From the NCBI GenBank assembly GCA_937926265.1, contig CALAZS010000188.1:1-36867 (forward strand): a stretch of 36,867 bases of DNA, in the 5' to 3' direction. The translations under genes and the position numbers were made by a program. The DNA comes from an uncultured Gammaproteobacteria bacterium (lineage in GTDB: Bacteria; Pseudomonadota; Gammaproteobacteria; Chromatiales; Chromatiaceae). Within the stretch, counting starts at the first letter, position 1; every line of letters starts with the position of its first letter. The notes beneath the pieces were generated by a model that worked only from the letters and a program-made list of their open reading frames with translations, did no database searches and was not told the origin of the DNA. Shown here piece by piece: positions 8,170 to 16,896 of the stretch.

Positions 8170-9978
8170 TTAGTTATCCTTACCCACCTTGAGTACTGCA
8201 AGAAATGCTTCCTGTGGAATTTCCACACTGCCGACCTGTTTCATGCGTTTTTTACCGGCTTTTTGTTTTTCCAGCAGCTTGCGTTTACGAGTGATATCAC
8301 CACCGTAACATTTTGCCGTGACATTTTTACGTAAAGCCTTGACAGTAGTTCGGGCAATAATCTTGGAGCCAATTGCAGCCTGAATCGCAACCTCGAACAT
8401 CTGACGGGGAATGATTTCCCTCATTTTTTCAGCAAGTTCGCGGCCACGGCCCTGTGAATAATCGCGATGAACAATCATTGAAAGCGCATCAACTTTCTCA
8501 GAATTAATCAAAATATCGAGTTTTACCAGGTCAGCGGCTCTGAACAATTTGAAATTATACTCAAAAGAAGCATAACCTCGACTGCATGATTTAAGACGGT
8601 CAAAAAAGTCCAGGACCACTTCATTTAACGGCAACTCATAGTGTGCCTGAACCTGTCCACCGAGATATTGAAGATCTTTCTGAATTCCACGTTTCTCAAC
8701 ACAAAGCGCTATAACTGCACCCAGATAATCATTTGGAACCAGTATGTGAGCATCAATAATCGGTTCCCGGATTTCTTCAATCAGGCCAGGATCAGGCAGG
8801 TCTGCAGGGTTATCGACCCTGATAAGCTCACCATCAGTTTTCTCAACCTCGTATATTACCGTTGGAGCTGTCGTAATCAGGTCCAGGTCGTATTCACGCT
8901 CAAGTCGCTCCTGGATAATTTCCATATGCAGCATACCGAGAAAACCGCAACGGAACCCAAAGCCCAGAGCCTGTGAAGTTTCAGGTTCGAAATTAAGTGC
9001 CGCATCATTGAGTTTTAATTTTTGCAGTGCTTCACGAAGGTCTTCATAATCATCCGATGTCACCGGAAACAAACCGGCAAACACCCTTGGTTGCATTTCC
9101 TTAAAACCGGGCAGGGATTCGGTGGCGCGGTTATTATCCAGGGTAATGGTATCCCCGACAGGTACACCATCGATTTCTTTGATACCGGCGATCAGATAGC
9201 CCACCTCACCGGTACACAGCTTATCAAGATCATTACGCTTTGGATTGAATACACCGACCTTTTCTACCTGGTAGACACGACCGGTCGACATTACATGTAT
9301 TTTATCCTTCGGTTTGATACTGCCATTTACTATTCGGATGAGTGAAATAACACCCACATAAGGATCAAACCAGGAATCAATGATCAATGCCTGTAAAGGC
9401 GCTTCAATATCACCTACAGGTGGCGGAGTCAGCTCAACCAGTTGTTCCAGCAGATCAGGAATGCCGACACCGGTTTTGGCAGAAACACGGATTGCGTTCT
9501 GAGCTTCGATGCCAATAATTTCCTCGATCTGGTTAATTACCCTGTCAGGCTCCGCTGCAGGCAGGTCAATCTTGTTGAGAACGGGAATGACTTCCAGTCC
9601 CTGGTCAATCGCGGTATAGCAGTTTGCAACGCTTTGTGCTTCAACTCCCTGGGCCGCATCAACAACAAGCAGAGCACTTTCACAGGCTGCCAGTGACCTG
9701 GACACTTCGTAGGAAAAATCCACGTGACCGGGCGTATCAATGAAGTTTAACTGGTAGGTTTCACCATCTTTGGGTGATGTGTAATGCAGGGTAACACTCT
9801 GTGCCTTGATGGTAATGCCACGTTCGCGCTCGATATCCATGGAATCAAGAACCTGGGCATTCATTTCACGTTCAGTCAAGCCACCACAATACTGGATAAA
9901 CCGGTCGGCTATGGTGGATTTTCCATGATCGATATGTGCAATGATGGAAAAATTTCGAATTTTATCGAGTTCAGGCAT
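8170..9978 (-). CDS. lepA: Elongation factor 4 (LepA) GTPase
   Basis: 602 residues, full length for LepA. It is a translational GTPase that acts on ribosomes and in 30S assembly. The G domain begins IRNFSIIAHIDHGKST; DTPGHVDFSYEV, NKID and SAKTG follow. The EF-G-like domains and the unique LepA C-terminal domain (GRGRELAEKMREIIPRQMFEVAIQAAIGSKIIARTTVKALRKNVTAKCYGGD region) are complete. It is the first gene of the lepA-lepB-DUF4845-rnc-era-recO-pdxJ run. No clear Shine-Dalgarno precedes the ATG at 9976-9978. A TATGAT -10-like hexamer (minus strand of 10023-10028) lies about 45 bases upstream. Confidence 0.98.
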   Translation of the reverse strand: MPELDKIRNFSIIAHIDHGKSTIADRFIQYCGGLTEREMNAQVLDSMDIERERGITIKAQSVTLHYTSPKDGETYQLNFIDTPGHVDFSYEVSRSLAACESALLVVDAAQGVEAQSVANCYTAIDQGLEVIPVLNKIDLPAAEPDRVINQIEEIIGIEAQNAIRVSAKTGVGIPDLLEQLVELTPPPVGDIEAPLQALIIDSWFDPYVGVISLIRIVNGSIKPKDKIHVMSTGRVYQVEKVGVFNPKRNDLDKLCTGEVGYLIAGIKEIDGVPVGDTITLDNNRATESLPGFKEMQPRVFAGLFPVTSDDYEDLREALQKLKLNDAALNFEPETSQALGFGFRCGFLGMLHMEIIQERLEREYDLDLITTAPTVIYEVEKTDGELIRVDNPADLPDPGLIEEIREPIIDAHILVPNDYLGAVIALCVEKRGIQKDLQYLGGQVQAHYELPLNEVVLDFFDRLKSCSRGYASFEYNFKLFRAADLVKLDILINSEKVDALSMIVHRDYSQGRGRELAEKMREIIPRQMFEVAIQAAIGSKIIARTTVKALRKNVTAKCYGGDITRKRKLLEKQKAGKKRMKQVGSVEIPQEAFLAVLKVGKDN

Positions 9979-10022
9979 GAATCAGGAAGAGAGCTACTTC
10001 TTTGCGCAACATAAAGTTCGCA

Positions 10023-10028
10023 ATCATA
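10023..10028 (-). promoter_or_regulatory. Candidate -10 box for the lepA operon
   Basis: The minus strand reads TATGAT here, 44 bases before the lepA ATG. The hexamer 17 bases upstream (TGCCAG) is a poor -35. The 181-base gap between degQ and lepA (9979-10159) holds no gene. I see no convincing terminator hairpin for degQ in it, so read-through from the sigma-E operon into lepA is possible. Confidence 0.3.
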
Positions 10029-10159
10029 CCTCAAACAGGCAACATCTGGCACAATTTTTCAATCTAAAGCTTCAGAGTAAACTTGTATTTAAACCCTCAG
10101 GCAACTGGTACCTGAATAAGCTACTTGAAACTGGCACAGGTATTAAATTGGCTATGGTT

Positions 10160-11587
10160 TTAATTAAGCGGAATACGAATCGGTATAAAAAGCGCCTGCT
10201 CATCGCGATGAACCAGTAAAGCCACGTTTTTGCCGGGTTCTGCCTGATGCATAATTTCGTCGTAATCGGAGGTGGATTCAACCGTTTTGTTATTTATTCG
10301 CGTGATAATATCGCCAACTTTGACGCCTGCCAGGCGCGCAGCACCGGGTTTTACATCAGTAACCAGAACCCCCTCGTTTAAACTGAGACCTAACTGTTCA
10401 CGCTGCATTTTGGACATGTTTTTAACAACCAGACCTACCCTGTCTCTGAATTCTTTTTTCGTTTCGGCATTGTCTGCAAGCTTATTGCTATCAGGTAACT
10501 GCTGAACGTTCAGTTGGTATTCCATGCGCTTGCCATTTCGAATGATTTCCACTGTTGCAGGCTTACCCAGCGGGCTACCACCTACCAAGGGCGGTAATTG
10601 AGATGATCGTTCAATAATTTGGCCGTTGAACTTCAGAATAATATCGCCAACCTGCAGGTCAGCCTGATCAGCTGGACTGTCTGGAATAATTTTGGATATC
10701 AACGCACCACGCGGGCGTTTCATTTGAAATGATTCTGCCAGTTCATGAGTGACATCCTGAATAAACACACCCAGGTATCCGCGGCGTACCTCACCATGTT
10801 CCTTGAGTTGCTCTGTGACATTTATAGCCAGTTCAATTGGAATAGCAAAACTTAAACCCATGAACCCACCGGAACGGCTGAATATTTGCGAGTTAACACC
10901 TACAACCTCACCTTTTAGGTTGAACAAGGGGCCTCCCGAGTTGCCCGGGTTAATAGCAACGTCAGTCTGAATGAAAGGTACATAGTTTTCTGACGGCAGG
11001 CTGCGTCCCTTGGCACTGACAATACCTGCTGTCACCGAATGCTCAAAACCAAAGGGAGAACCGATCGCAAGAACCCATTCACCTACTTTCAAATCGGAAG
11101 CTTTCCCCAGGTTGACGGTTGGCAGGTTTGCAGATTCAATTTTTATAAGTGCTATGTCCGAGCCTTTATCAGAACCAATAAGCTTGGCTTTAAATTCACG
11201 TTTATCTTTTAATGTCACCAGAATCTCATCGGCATTTTTAACCACGTGATGGTTGGTCAGGATGTATCCATCCTCGGAAATGATAAAACCCGATCCCAAG
11301 GATTTAGAGTCTCTTTCAATCAGATCCGGAAGGTTGAAATGTTCACCCAGAAACTTCTCGATAAAATCATTGAAGGGATTGTTGGGATCCATCTCCGGTA
11401 TCCCAAAATCATGCGGATTGATTTTTTTACCGTGAATGGTGATGTTTTTACTGGTACTGATATTCACAACAGCTGGGCTGTACAGCTCGACCATGCCGGT
11501 AAAATCAGGCAGATTATTTGCTGATGCAATCGAGTTGAACAGCATAATCATGATTACAAACGGCATCAGAATTTTAGCATTTCTCAT
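10160..11587 (-). CDS. degQ: DegQ/MucD-type periplasmic serine endoprotease
   Basis: 475 residues with a signal peptide (about 1-24, ending SIASA). It is a trypsin-fold HtrA protease with catalytic triad H114 (TNHHVV), D144 (KGSDIALIKI) and S217 (NPGNSGGP). Two PDZ domains follow (around RRGYLGVFIQDV ... and VGLVVKNMSKMQREQLGLS ...). The family degrades or refolds damaged envelope proteins in the periplasm. It lies 44 bases downstream of rseC as the last gene of the rpoE operon, the position of mucD in Pseudomonas, which links it to sigma-E control. A Shine-Dalgarno AGGA precedes the ATG by about 11 bases. Naming it DegQ or MucD is a matter of convention. Confidence 0.95.
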   Translation of the reverse strand: MRNAKILMPFVIMIMLFNSIASANNLPDFTGMVELYSPAVVNISTSKNITIHGKKINPHDFGIPEMDPNNPFNDFIEKFLGEHFNLPDLIERDSKSLGSGFIISEDGYILTNHHVVKNADEILVTLKDKREFKAKLIGSDKGSDIALIKIESANLPTVNLGKASDLKVGEWVLAIGSPFGFEHSVTAGIVSAKGRSLPSENYVPFIQTDVAINPGNSGGPLFNLKGEVVGVNSQIFSRSGGFMGLSFAIPIELAINVTEQLKEHGEVRRGYLGVFIQDVTHELAESFQMKRPRGALISKIIPDSPADQADLQVGDIILKFNGQIIERSSQLPPLVGGSPLGKPATVEIIRNGKRMEYQLNVQQLPDSNKLADNAETKKEFRDRVGLVVKNMSKMQREQLGLSLNEGVLVTDVKPGAARLAGVKVGDIITRINNKTVESTSDYDEIMHQAEPGKNVALLVHRDEQALFIPIRIPLN

Positions 11588-11631
11588 TTTGTTAAATTCC
11601 TACATGAAAAATAGACAAAGATTAATGATCT

Positions 11632-12102
11632 TTATGAAATGAGTTGATCAGAAGATATGACAACCTGACGGGAAAAAAGCTTAACCATTTTGGCAGTATC
11701 ATCCTGTTTCATTAATTTTGAAGACAATTTTCTCGATAGAAACAGTCCGAAAAACAAACCAAACGCTCCAAGTCCAATCTGGGGCAGTTCACCTTCAGAA
11801 AGTTGAAAAACCGATGCAAGCCCAGCAAATAAAATCATTCCAACCAGTGGTAATATGTATAGAAGCATAGAGCCTATTAATAGTGTCTGTTCTGGCAAAG
11901 CCAGCAAAACACTATCACCAACTTTAGCATTGAGCGTGTTTTTAACGGTCAGCGCCGGAGCTTTGAAGTTAAAAAAACCGGCTAAACTCGAAGTACCACA
12001 TGCACCTTTAGCATTGCAGCTACCACAACCGGATGTTTTTTCCACTTCCACTGTAACGTAGTCGTTATCGACAGATAATACTCTCGCAACTTCCTCTATC
12101 AT
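11632..12102 (-). CDS. rseC: RseC/MucC family membrane protein
   Basis: 156 residues. The N-terminal domain carries the cysteine motif GCGSCNAKGAC, the hallmark of RseC/RnfH-associated proteins. Two TM helices follow (about 75-100 and 105-125, LLIGSMLLYILPLVGMILFA and QIGLGAFGLFFGLFLS). RseC is a positive modulator of sigma-E signalling and is also linked to SoxR reduction through the Rsx complex. The start overlaps the rseB stop as ATGA, so it is coupled to rseB. Confidence 0.9.
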   Translation of the reverse strand: MIEEVARVLSVDNDYVTVEVEKTSGCGSCNAKGACGTSSLAGFFNFKAPALTVKNTLNAKVGDSVLLALPEQTLLIGSMLLYILPLVGMILFAGLASVFQLSEGELPQIGLGAFGLFFGLFLSRKLSSKLMKQDDTAKMVKLFSRQVVISSDQLIS

Positions 12103-13064
12103 TTTTTGGCCAGGTTGCTGATAAACACCAGCGTTTCCGAGGGAACTTCACCAACCGCGGTTATTTGGTGCCCATCAACAAAAACACCATAAGCATTCAG
12201 TGCACCTAGGTGAGCCTGACCAGACAAACGGGACTTGTCAGTCTGTTCTATATAAACTGAAAAGCTGGCTATGCCGTCACTGAAAATATACTGTTCAATG
12301 TCGCGCTTAGGATGATGTGGGATCGTTGGGCGATGATGCTTTAATTTAAAACCATTTGGAATGTTGTCAAAATGCCAGGCTGATTTAGGTGGTGAATTAT
12401 TCAGTTCCTGAGTTGATGGTGTTACCTGTTTTGTGACGTGTTTTGTAACTGGGGAATTATCTTTTTCAAGCAATGAACCAGAATCAGCAACTTCATCACC
12501 AATACTGATCTGTGTAAACATGATGCTCGAAATTAAACTGCCCTGTTGATCAAACATTTCCCACTGAAGTGGCAAGGCATACTCTTCATCGAGATTTAAC
12601 CGGTAACCATAGCGTAAATCATCCCTGGGCTTGAATACCATGACCAGTGTTGCACGATCTGCAATCCGATCTCTACCGCTGAGATTAATTTCATAATTCT
12701 TTTCTATTTCTTCAACCTGCAGAACAAAGAAACCTGAGAAATATTCTGTGTCCATTAACCGCTTGGTTGTTGCCACTGACTTATCGTTAGGCATTATACG
12801 GGTAACGGTATCTTTATCGCGAACAATTTCCCTGGCTTCACCATTCAGGGAAAACAGCCGCTCGATCTCATGACCATCTATTACAGTGTGAACAGTTCGC
12901 AGGGACTCGATATTGTCGCCATGTAAATAAACAAAATGGCCATCGTAGTTGAGTTGGTGAACCGCCTTCATCATTTTATCAAGCCAATAGCTGCTTTGCT
13001 GGGAACCTGCAAATACTGTATTAACCAGCAATACAGAAAGGAAGAAAACGGGAAATCTAAGCAT
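12099..13064 (-). CDS. rseB: Sigma-E factor regulatory protein RseB (MucB)
   Basis: 321 residues with a signal peptide (about 1-19, VLLVNTVFAG). RseB sits in the periplasm, binds the anti-sigma factor RseA and shields it from DegS; lipopolysaccharide intermediates release it. The MucB/RseB N-terminal domain starts WLDKMMKAVHQLNYDGHFVYLHGD and the C-terminal domain includes ISVYIEQT and GALNAYGVFVDGHQITAVGEVP. A low-complexity Thr/Ser/Lys linker (about 190-215) joins the two. It starts 2 bases after the rseA stop and overlaps rseC. Confidence 0.95.
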   Translation of the reverse strand: MLRFPVFFLSVLLVNTVFAGSQQSSYWLDKMMKAVHQLNYDGHFVYLHGDNIESLRTVHTVIDGHEIERLFSLNGEAREIVRDKDTVTRIMPNDKSVATTKRLMDTEYFSGFFVLQVEEIEKNYEINLSGRDRIADRATLVMVFKPRDDLRYGYRLNLDEEYALPLQWEMFDQQGSLISSIMFTQISIGDEVADSGSLLEKDNSPVTKHVTKQVTPSTQELNNSPPKSAWHFDNIPNGFKLKHHRPTIPHHPKRDIEQYIFSDGIASFSVYIEQTDKSRLSGQAHLGALNAYGVFVDGHQITAVGEVPSETLVFISNLAKK

Positions 13065-13066
13065 GC

Positions 13067-13675
13067 TTACTTTTGTTTGTCATAAACAACGATGGTTGCA
13101 TAAGGTAGCATCCCGGGTATGCCTGACTGGGTAGTATATTCCGAGTGTTCCATTAAAAACTGATTCAATTCTTTTTCGATTTCATCTGAATGAACGCTGG
13201 AACTTGCATTTTGAGTTGTCCATTTTGTCGAAGCAGGCAGTGCCATGTTGTCAAGCATGACAGGGCGTACATTGGATGAGGGGGAGACTGAAACCGTAAC
13301 CGGGAATTGCTCAATCTGAGCGTCGCCTGCAGAAAAAGATCCAACGTTAAAGACAGCAACCGCTGCAACAGTAGCAGCCACAGCGGCACCGGCAAAATAA
13401 GTCTTCCAGCTTTCTTTATGATTATGAGTTTTTGGTTTTGTAGGGGCTAGTACCGTCGGTTCATCTTTTAGTTGCTGACTGACTAATTCAGCCACAGACT
13501 GGGCGTTATGGCTGCAATGATTGCCTTTGATGGATTCACTGATCAATGCATAGCGATTAAGTGTCAGTTGTACAGTTTTATCCTGTTCAAATCTTTTTCG
13601 AACCGTTTCGAATTCAGATTGCTCAAGTTCATCGTCTATAAAAGCCGATATTTTTTCATTGATATCACTAGACAT
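13067..13675 (-). CDS. rseA: Anti-sigma-E factor RseA (MucA)
   Basis: 202 residues. The N-terminal cytoplasmic domain (NEKISAFIDDELEQSEFE) is the sigma-E-binding MucA/RseA helix pair. One TM helix (about 94-112, GAAVAATVAAVAVF) is followed by a periplasmic tail. By family analogy, regulated proteolysis by DegS and RseP releases the sigma factor. It is 14 bases downstream of rpoE and 2 bases upstream of rseB. The overall sequence is divergent, as is usual for this protein, and the assignment rests on topology, the N-terminal helix and position. Confidence 0.93.
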   Translation of the reverse strand: MSSDINEKISAFIDDELEQSEFETVRKRFEQDKTVQLTLNRYALISESIKGNHCSHNAQSVAELVSQQLKDEPTVLAPTKPKTHNHKESWKTYFAGAAVAATVAAVAVFNVGSFSAGDAQIEQFPVTVSVSPSSNVRPVMLDNMALPASTKWTTQNASSSVHSDEIEKELNQFLMEHSEYTTQSGIPGMLPYATIVVYDKQK

Positions 13676-13689
13676 AACTTACCTTCTCA

Positions 13690-14265
13690 TCATGACAATA
13701 AAGGGGCTAATTGCGAATCAATAGCTTCCCTGGCTCTGAAAATTCGCGATCTGACAGTTCCAATTGGGCAATCCATGGCTTCTGCAATCTCTTCGTAGCT
13801 CAAACCTTCGAGTTCACGCAAAGTAATTGCTGTTTTTAATTCTTCAGGAAGTGCTTCAATGGCATTTCTTACCGTAGTGGCTATCTCATCACTCAAAAGA
13901 ATGCTTTCCGGCGAAGCCCTGTCTTTAAGCCGTTCACCGGAATCAATCTGCTCGGCACTTTCTGCATCAACATCAGTACCCGGAGGTCGTCGACTTTGAG
14001 ACACCAGGTAATTTTTCGCTGTATTAATGGCAATACGATAAAGCCAGGTATAAAAAGCACTATCACCCCTGAAATTAGGTAATGCCCGATAGGCCTTAAT
14101 AAATGCTTCCTGTGTCACATCCAAACTCTCTACCGGATCTCTGATATACCGGGCAACAATGTTGGCAACTTTTTGCTGATACTTAAGAACCAGCACATCA
14201 AAAGCTTTCTTATCGCCTTGTTGAACCTTTTCGACCAAAATCTGATCACTGTTCTTATTAGTCAT
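13690..14265 (-). CDS. rpoE: RNA polymerase sigma factor RpoE (AlgU/sigma-E)
   Basis: 191 residues, an extracytoplasmic-function sigma factor. Region 2 (SLDVTQEAFIKAYRALPNFRGDSAFYTWLYRIAINTAKNYL) and region 4 (LEGLSYEEIAEAMDCPIGTVRSRIFRAREAI) are both intact. It directs the envelope-stress regulon. It is the first gene of rpoE-rseA-rseB-rseC-degQ. The upstream region has a sigma-E-like promoter, which suggests autoregulation as in E. coli and Pseudomonas. Confidence 0.98.
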   Translation of the reverse strand: MTNKNSDQILVEKVQQGDKKAFDVLVLKYQQKVANIVARYIRDPVESLDVTQEAFIKAYRALPNFRGDSAFYTWLYRIAINTAKNYLVSQSRRPPGTDVDAESAEQIDSGERLKDRASPESILLSDEIATTVRNAIEALPEELKTAITLRELEGLSYEEIAEAMDCPIGTVRSRIFRAREAIDSQLAPLLS

Positions 14266-14322
14266 TAATGCAAAAGCCCAAACTCGGCGCTAACTCTCCC
14301 CCACCATTTATCTCTCATCATG

Positions 14323-14350
14323 AAAGACCGGCAGTTTAATGAAAAGTTCA
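14323..14350 (-). promoter_or_regulatory. Candidate sigma-E autoregulatory promoter of rpoE
   Basis: On the minus strand, TGAACTT (14344-14350) is followed after 16 bases by TCTTT (14323-14327). The sigma-E consensus is GGAACTT, 15-17 bases, TCTGA: the -35 matches 6 of 7 and the -10 matches the TCT core. A start site would lie about 50 bases before the rpoE ATG. Only sequence similarity supports this. Confidence 0.5.
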
Positions 14351-14380
14351 ACGGTGCAATCTGGGCAGAAACCCAAACTA

Positions 14381-14410
14381 TTGTCATAATATGCTCATTA
14401 AAATTATTTA
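14381..14410 (+). promoter_or_regulatory. Candidate sigma-70 promoter of nadB
   Basis: TTGTCA (14381-14386) and TATTTA (14405-14410) are separated by 18 bases in the AT-rich half of the rpoE-nadB divergent gap. The -35 matches 5 of 6. The ATG of nadB is about 43 bases further on. The match is moderate. Confidence 0.35.
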
Positions 14411-14453
14411 ATTATTAATCAGTGTCTTAGCCGACAACAATAACACGACTAAA

Positions 14454-16070
14454 ATGACAGCCAAAATCAAAAAATGTGACGTCCTTATCATCGGTAGCGG
14501 TGCTGCCGGACTCAGCCTGGCGCTGCGCCTGCCGAGCGATCTTAAAATTGTCATAATGGCAAAACGGGAAATCACTGAGGGCAACACGCTCTACGCACAG
14601 GGTGGCATTTCTGCTGTTTTGGATTCCTCAGATTCAATTGAATCCCATATACAGGACACGCTGACAGCTGGCGCGGGTATCTGTGATGCCGATACTGTTT
14701 CCCGTGTTGTGAAGTATGGACCTGAAAATATTCACTGGTTACTGGAATTGGGCGTTGAATTTACCCGCCAGAAAAACTCGGAATCCGGTTACCATTTAAC
14801 CCGTGAAGGTGGACATAGTCACAGGCGCGTGATTCATGCTGCCGATGCCACCGGGCGCGTCATTGAGACTTCACTCGTAGACCAGGTACGCGCCAGGAAA
14901 AATATTCGATTTATTGAAAACTGCCTGGCTGTGGACCTGGTCACAACAGATAAGAAACAAAAATCGCGCCGCTGCACCGGCGCCTACATTCTTGATCTGC
15001 AGACGCGCAAAGTAAGATCAATTGCTGCCAAAGCTGTTGTACTGGCAACCGGTGGCGCCAGCAAGGTCTATCTCTATACCAGTAACCCGGATGTAGCCAC
15101 CGGTGATGGCATTGCCATGGCGTGGCGAGCAGGGTGTCGGGTAGCCAACATGGAATTTAACCAGTTCCACCCAACCTGCCTCTACCACCCCAAGGCAAAA
15201 TCGTTTCTGATTTCTGAAGCCGTTCGAGGTGAAGGTGGTAAACTCCTGCTCCCCGATGGCAGTCGCTTCATGGATAAATTTGACGGTCGCGCTGAACTGG
15301 CCCCCAGGGACATAGTCGCACGTGCGATCGACCATGAAATGAAGCGTCTCGGTTGTGATTGCCTGTACCTGGATATCAGCCACAAAAGCCTGAAATTTAT
15401 TCAGTCACACTTCCCTACAATCTTCAACCGCTGCATAGAGCTTGGCATTGATATTTCCAAAGAACCAATTCCGATTGTCCCGGCAGCACATTACACCTGT
15501 GGTGGCATCATAACCAACAAGCATGCCGAAACAGACATAAAACGTCTCTATGCAATTGGTGAAACGGCCTACACCGGTCTGCATGGTGCCAACCGCATGG
15601 CGAGTAACTCATTACTGGAATGCCTGGTTTTTGGCCAGCTGGCTGCCAAATCCATCACCAAAAAGGCCATCAAGGATAAAAAACTCCATGTCATTCCCGA
15701 CTGGGATGAAAGTCGCGTGATTAACTCTGACGAAGAAATTGTTGTTTCGCATAACTGGCATGAATTAAGGCAGTTCATGTGGGATTACGTTGGCATTGTT
15801 CGCAGTAATAAACGCCTGGAGCGTGCCAGACGCCGCATCAACCTGCTACGCCATGAAATCGGAGAATATTATTCCAACTTTAAGGTGAACAATGACCTGC
15901 TGGAACTACGTAACCTGCTTGAAGTGGCAGACTTGATAGTGCAGTCCGCAATGCGCCGGAAAGAGTCAAGAGGACTGCACTACAACCTCGATTTTCCTGA
16001 AATTGACAAAAAACAGGCAAACCCTACAATTTTAATTCCTGATCATTACTACCCGAACAAAGATTTTTGA
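14454..16070 (+). CDS. nadB: L-aspartate oxidase
   Basis: 538 residues, the normal NadB length. It oxidises L-aspartate to iminoaspartate, the first step of de novo NAD synthesis, using FAD and oxygen or fumarate. The FAD-binding GSGAAGLSLAL sits near the N-terminus, followed by YAQGGISAVLD, TREGGHSHRRVIHAADATG and AHYTCGGI; the C-terminal fumarate-reductase-type helical domain ends with SAMRRKESRGLHYNLDFP. It is divergent from rpoE, as in many Pseudomonas-like genomes. No strong Shine-Dalgarno precedes the ATG. Confidence 0.97.
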   Translation: MTAKIKKCDVLIIGSGAAGLSLALRLPSDLKIVIMAKREITEGNTLYAQGGISAVLDSSDSIESHIQDTLTAGAGICDADTVSRVVKYGPENIHWLLELGVEFTRQKNSESGYHLTREGGHSHRRVIHAADATGRVIETSLVDQVRARKNIRFIENCLAVDLVTTDKKQKSRRCTGAYILDLQTRKVRSIAAKAVVLATGGASKVYLYTSNPDVATGDGIAMAWRAGCRVANMEFNQFHPTCLYHPKAKSFLISEAVRGEGGKLLLPDGSRFMDKFDGRAELAPRDIVARAIDHEMKRLGCDCLYLDISHKSLKFIQSHFPTIFNRCIELGIDISKEPIPIVPAAHYTCGGIITNKHAETDIKRLYAIGETAYTGLHGANRMASNSLLECLVFGQLAAKSITKKAIKDKKLHVIPDWDESRVINSDEEIVVSHNWHELRQFMWDYVGIVRSNKRLERARRRINLLRHEIGEYYSNFKVNNDLLELRNLLEVADLIVQSAMRRKESRGLHYNLDFPEIDKKQANPTILIPDHYYPNKDF

Positions 16071-16104
16071 AAATCCTGATATAACATTACTAATGAAATA
16101 TTGA

Positions 16105-16125
16105 ATACTCACTGGTTTTGAGTAT
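16105..16125 (+). other. Small hairpin downstream of nadB
   Basis: ATACTCA and TGAGTAT form a 7-base stem around a 7-base loop in the 108-base gap between nadB and the next gene. A GAGTTTTTC stretch follows about 15 bases later. It is too AT-rich and the T run too remote to be a confident terminator. Confidence 0.3.
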
Positions 16126-16178
16126 CATGGATTTAATCCAGAGTTTTTCAATGGAAGAAGTTTAGCAGGAGGCTATTC

Positions 16179-16610
16179 ATGGCGGTCAGTCCAAAAATCA
16201 TCCGTAAAAAGCGCCCGTTCAATCGGTTCGACTCATCCGTAATCGAAGAACTGGCCAAGTCTGCCCGTTTAACCAGCTACATGAAGGGACAGGACATTTT
16301 TTCTCGTGGTCAAAATGATGACTACGAAATATTCCTGGTAATGGGTGCTATTGAGCTGGTTACCAGCGACAACCGTTCGGAAATTATCGATACATCTGAA
16401 CGTAAGGCTGAATACGCCATTTCCAGCATGAAACCCCGCCAATACACGGCCAAGGCTGCCAAACATGACACCTGTATTTGCTGGATTCACGAAAAAATTC
16501 TAAACCATGTCCTGAAAAAGCATAATCTTTCACTGCATTCCAGTCCTGATAGTGACATGGTTCCTGTTAATTCATTCAGAAACGCTTTGCCAAGCGGCCA
16601 GTATTCCTGA
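16179..16610 (+). CDS. Small cyclic-nucleotide-binding-fold protein, likely nucleotide-independent
   Basis: 143 residues, preceded by a strong Shine-Dalgarno (AGGAGG, about 7 bases before the ATG). Residues about 30-105 look like a reduced CRP-type beta roll: GQDIFSRGQNDDYEIFLVMGAIELV ... KPRQYTAKAAKHDTCICWI. The phosphate-binding cassette of true cAMP receptors (GE..A.....RTA) is not kept; the equivalent segment reads PRQYTAKAA. There is no helix-turn-helix. It resembles the beta-roll part of the protein at 34562-35350, including the unusual P-x-R-(Y/F)-TAKAA stretch, so the two are probably paralogues. It lies 108 bases after nadB on the same strand; the function is unknown. Confidence 0.75.
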   Translation: MAVSPKIIRKKRPFNRFDSSVIEELAKSARLTSYMKGQDIFSRGQNDDYEIFLVMGAIELVTSDNRSEIIDTSERKAEYAISSMKPRQYTAKAAKHDTCICWIHEKILNHVLKKHNLSLHSSPDSDMVPVNSFRNALPSGQYS

Positions 16611-16634
16611 AATATATCCCTTTTCTCCCTGGAT

Positions 16635-16889
16635 TTAGTGCCGGTTGATTAAATCAATAATTTCCAAAAAACGACTGTCAGCTGGTGATGTTTTATTCAT
16701 GAGCCATTGCTGTAAATCCTGATCATTCTGCGAAAGCAGCTCACAAAACAATTCTTTTTCATTATAATTCAATTGATTATAATTATTTTCTAGAAATTGC
16801 TTTAATATCAGATCAAGCTCCAGCATACCTCTTCGGCACTGCCAGCGGAGTTTTTCGATAGATGGTAATTCTTCTAAATCTGCTTCCAT
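16635..16889 (-). CDS. sdhE: FAD assembly factor SdhE
   Basis: 84 residues from the ATG at 16887-16889; the frame also extends upstream to a TTG at 16925, but that would place the N-terminus inside a repeat element. SdhE helps attach FAD covalently to SdhA. The family signature is present: KLRWQCRRGMLELDLIL, with the RGxxE motif at about residues 20-24, then LLSQNDQDLQQWL. It is the distal gene of the sdh cluster, separated from sdhB by 134 bases almost entirely filled by a palindromic repeat, and it lacks a clear Shine-Dalgarno (only weak AAGTG about 12 bases upstream). Confidence 0.93.
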   Translation of the reverse strand: MEADLEELPSIEKLRWQCRRGMLELDLILKQFLENNYNQLNYNEKELFCELLSQNDQDLQQWLMNKTSPADSRFLEIIDLINRH

Positions 16890-16896
16890 AAATAAC

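Noticed and set aside
8641..10014. Several open frames of 76-111 codons antisense to lepA
   Set aside because: They lie opposite a well-conserved gene, have no family features and reflect its codon bias.
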